A stretch of DNA of 64,000 nt from JBGMEA01 sp041447245. GTDB lineage: Bacteria; Bacillota; Clostridia; Eubacteriales; Anaerofustaceae. Position numbers and translations under genes: made by a program. The notes beneath the pieces were generated by a model. It was not told the DNA's origin and did no database searches. It saw nothing but the letters and a program-made list of their open reading frames with translations. The stretch spans positions 62,001 to 126,000 of the forward strand of contig JBGMEA010000027.1 of NCBI GenBank assembly GCA_041447245.1, read 5' to 3'. Shown piece after piece: positions 63,783 to 64,000 of the stretch; the first letter of the stretch is position 1, and every line of letters begins with the position of its first letter.

Positions 63783-64000
63783 TCAATTCTGGAAAATTTT
63801 TCGGGTAAATTCCTGCAGACGCTCCAGATTTTCTCCTTCGAATGTTCCTCCGAATTTGTCGGAACGGAAGTAAAACAATTTTTCTTTGACTGCGCCGTTG
63901 ATATAAATCAGAAGGTGTTTCAGATTTTCCATCAGCCCGGTGAACTGTTCCGGATAGCTGGGCGCACCGCCTACTGCAAGAACATAAACGTCTTTCTGCG
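63783..64000 (-). CDS. C-terminal part of a flavodoxin/NADPH-FMN reductase-like protein, truncated at the window edge
   Basis: Only the last 71 codons are inside the window; the start lies beyond 64000. The visible part opens QKDVYVLAVGGAPSYPEQF, an FMN-binding loop similar to those of NADPH-dependent FMN reductases and WrbA-like proteins. It ends with a helix, and the TGA is at 63783-63785. The family assignment rests on this short segment. It lies upstream of the SAM-riboswitch promoter on the same strand. Confidence 0.6.
   Translation of the reverse strand, partial: QKDVYVLAVGGAPSYPEQFTGLMENLKHLLIYINGAVKEKLFYFRSDKFGGTFEGENLERLQEFTRKIFQN

Noticed and set aside
1..64000. CRISPR arrays, prophage modules or rRNA genes
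   Set aside because: I saw no regularly spaced repeats, no cas genes, no phage structural or integrase genes and no rRNA-like sequence on either strand.

Overview
The window is a chromosomal segment of an anaerobic member of the Bacillota, probably a clostridial lineage. Support comes from AGGAGG-type ribosome binding sites, ATGA-coupled operons, an S-box (SAM-I) riboswitch, a cobalamin riboswitch, an argCJBD operon, an ABC-F protein, a methyltetrahydrofolate methyltransferase and the COG1900-type (DUF39) homocysteine pathway. No ribosomal RNA or other taxonomic marker is present, so genus cannot be given. Most flanking genes are of moderate GC, while about 31.6-41.6 kb is visibly AT-rich.

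Left part (1-21.7 kb) is mostly metabolism. It holds a truncated methyltransferase and an operon of flavodoxin, FmdE-like protein and a BtuCD/FecCD-type metal or cofactor importer. Next come tRNA-Leu(CAA) and tRNA-Lys(CTT), a corrinoid-linked methyltransferase, tcdA, cysK, a membrane-anchored MutS-like ATPase and glutamine-dependent nadE. A cobalamin-riboswitch operon follows (zinc alcohol dehydrogenase, TrpD-like phosphoribosyltransferase, 66-residue protein), then the arginine operon argCJBD and ndk.

Centre (22.2-51.8 kb) is a cell-surface polysaccharide island. A decayed IS256-family element with 10-bp direct repeats lies on its left, and a 180-bp deletion derivative of a related element lies on its right. 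Nearly all genes run on the minus strand, from a strong TTGATA-N17-TATAAT promoter at 50.37 kb. The first half (50.3-40.2 kb) makes a CDP-3,6-dideoxysugar (rfbF, rfbG, rfbH). It adds a thiamine-diphosphate enzyme, a HpcH/HpaI-type aldolase, a HAD phosphatase and a sugar reductase, and it carries a GtrA flippase, a GtrB-type lipid-phosphate glycosyltransferase and a polytopic GT-C-like protein. The simplest reading is a self-contained system that makes an unusual, possibly branched, sugar, links it to a lipid, flips it and attaches it outside the cell. The second half has an O-acetylation pair (an MBOAT gene broken by one base in a G6 tract, and an AlgX/AlgJ-like partner), a 1165-residue multi-domain glycosyltransferase, a Wzm/Wzt exporter, rfbDACB for dTDP-L-rhamnose, four GT2 enzymes and a Wzy/WaaL-like protein.

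Right part (52-64 kb) returns to housekeeping and sulfur metabolism. It holds a four-domain CoA-disulfide-reductase/rhodanese/TusA/DsrE fusion, a GNAT acetyltransferase, an alpha/beta hydrolase, a GT4 enzyme, a cysteine desulfurase, thymidine kinase, a lipoprotein and an ABC-F protein. It ends with a SAM-riboswitch-controlled homocysteine biosynthesis operon and a truncated flavoprotein gene. Sulfur handling recurs in cysK, the cysteine desulfurase, the rhodanese fusion and the homocysteine operon.
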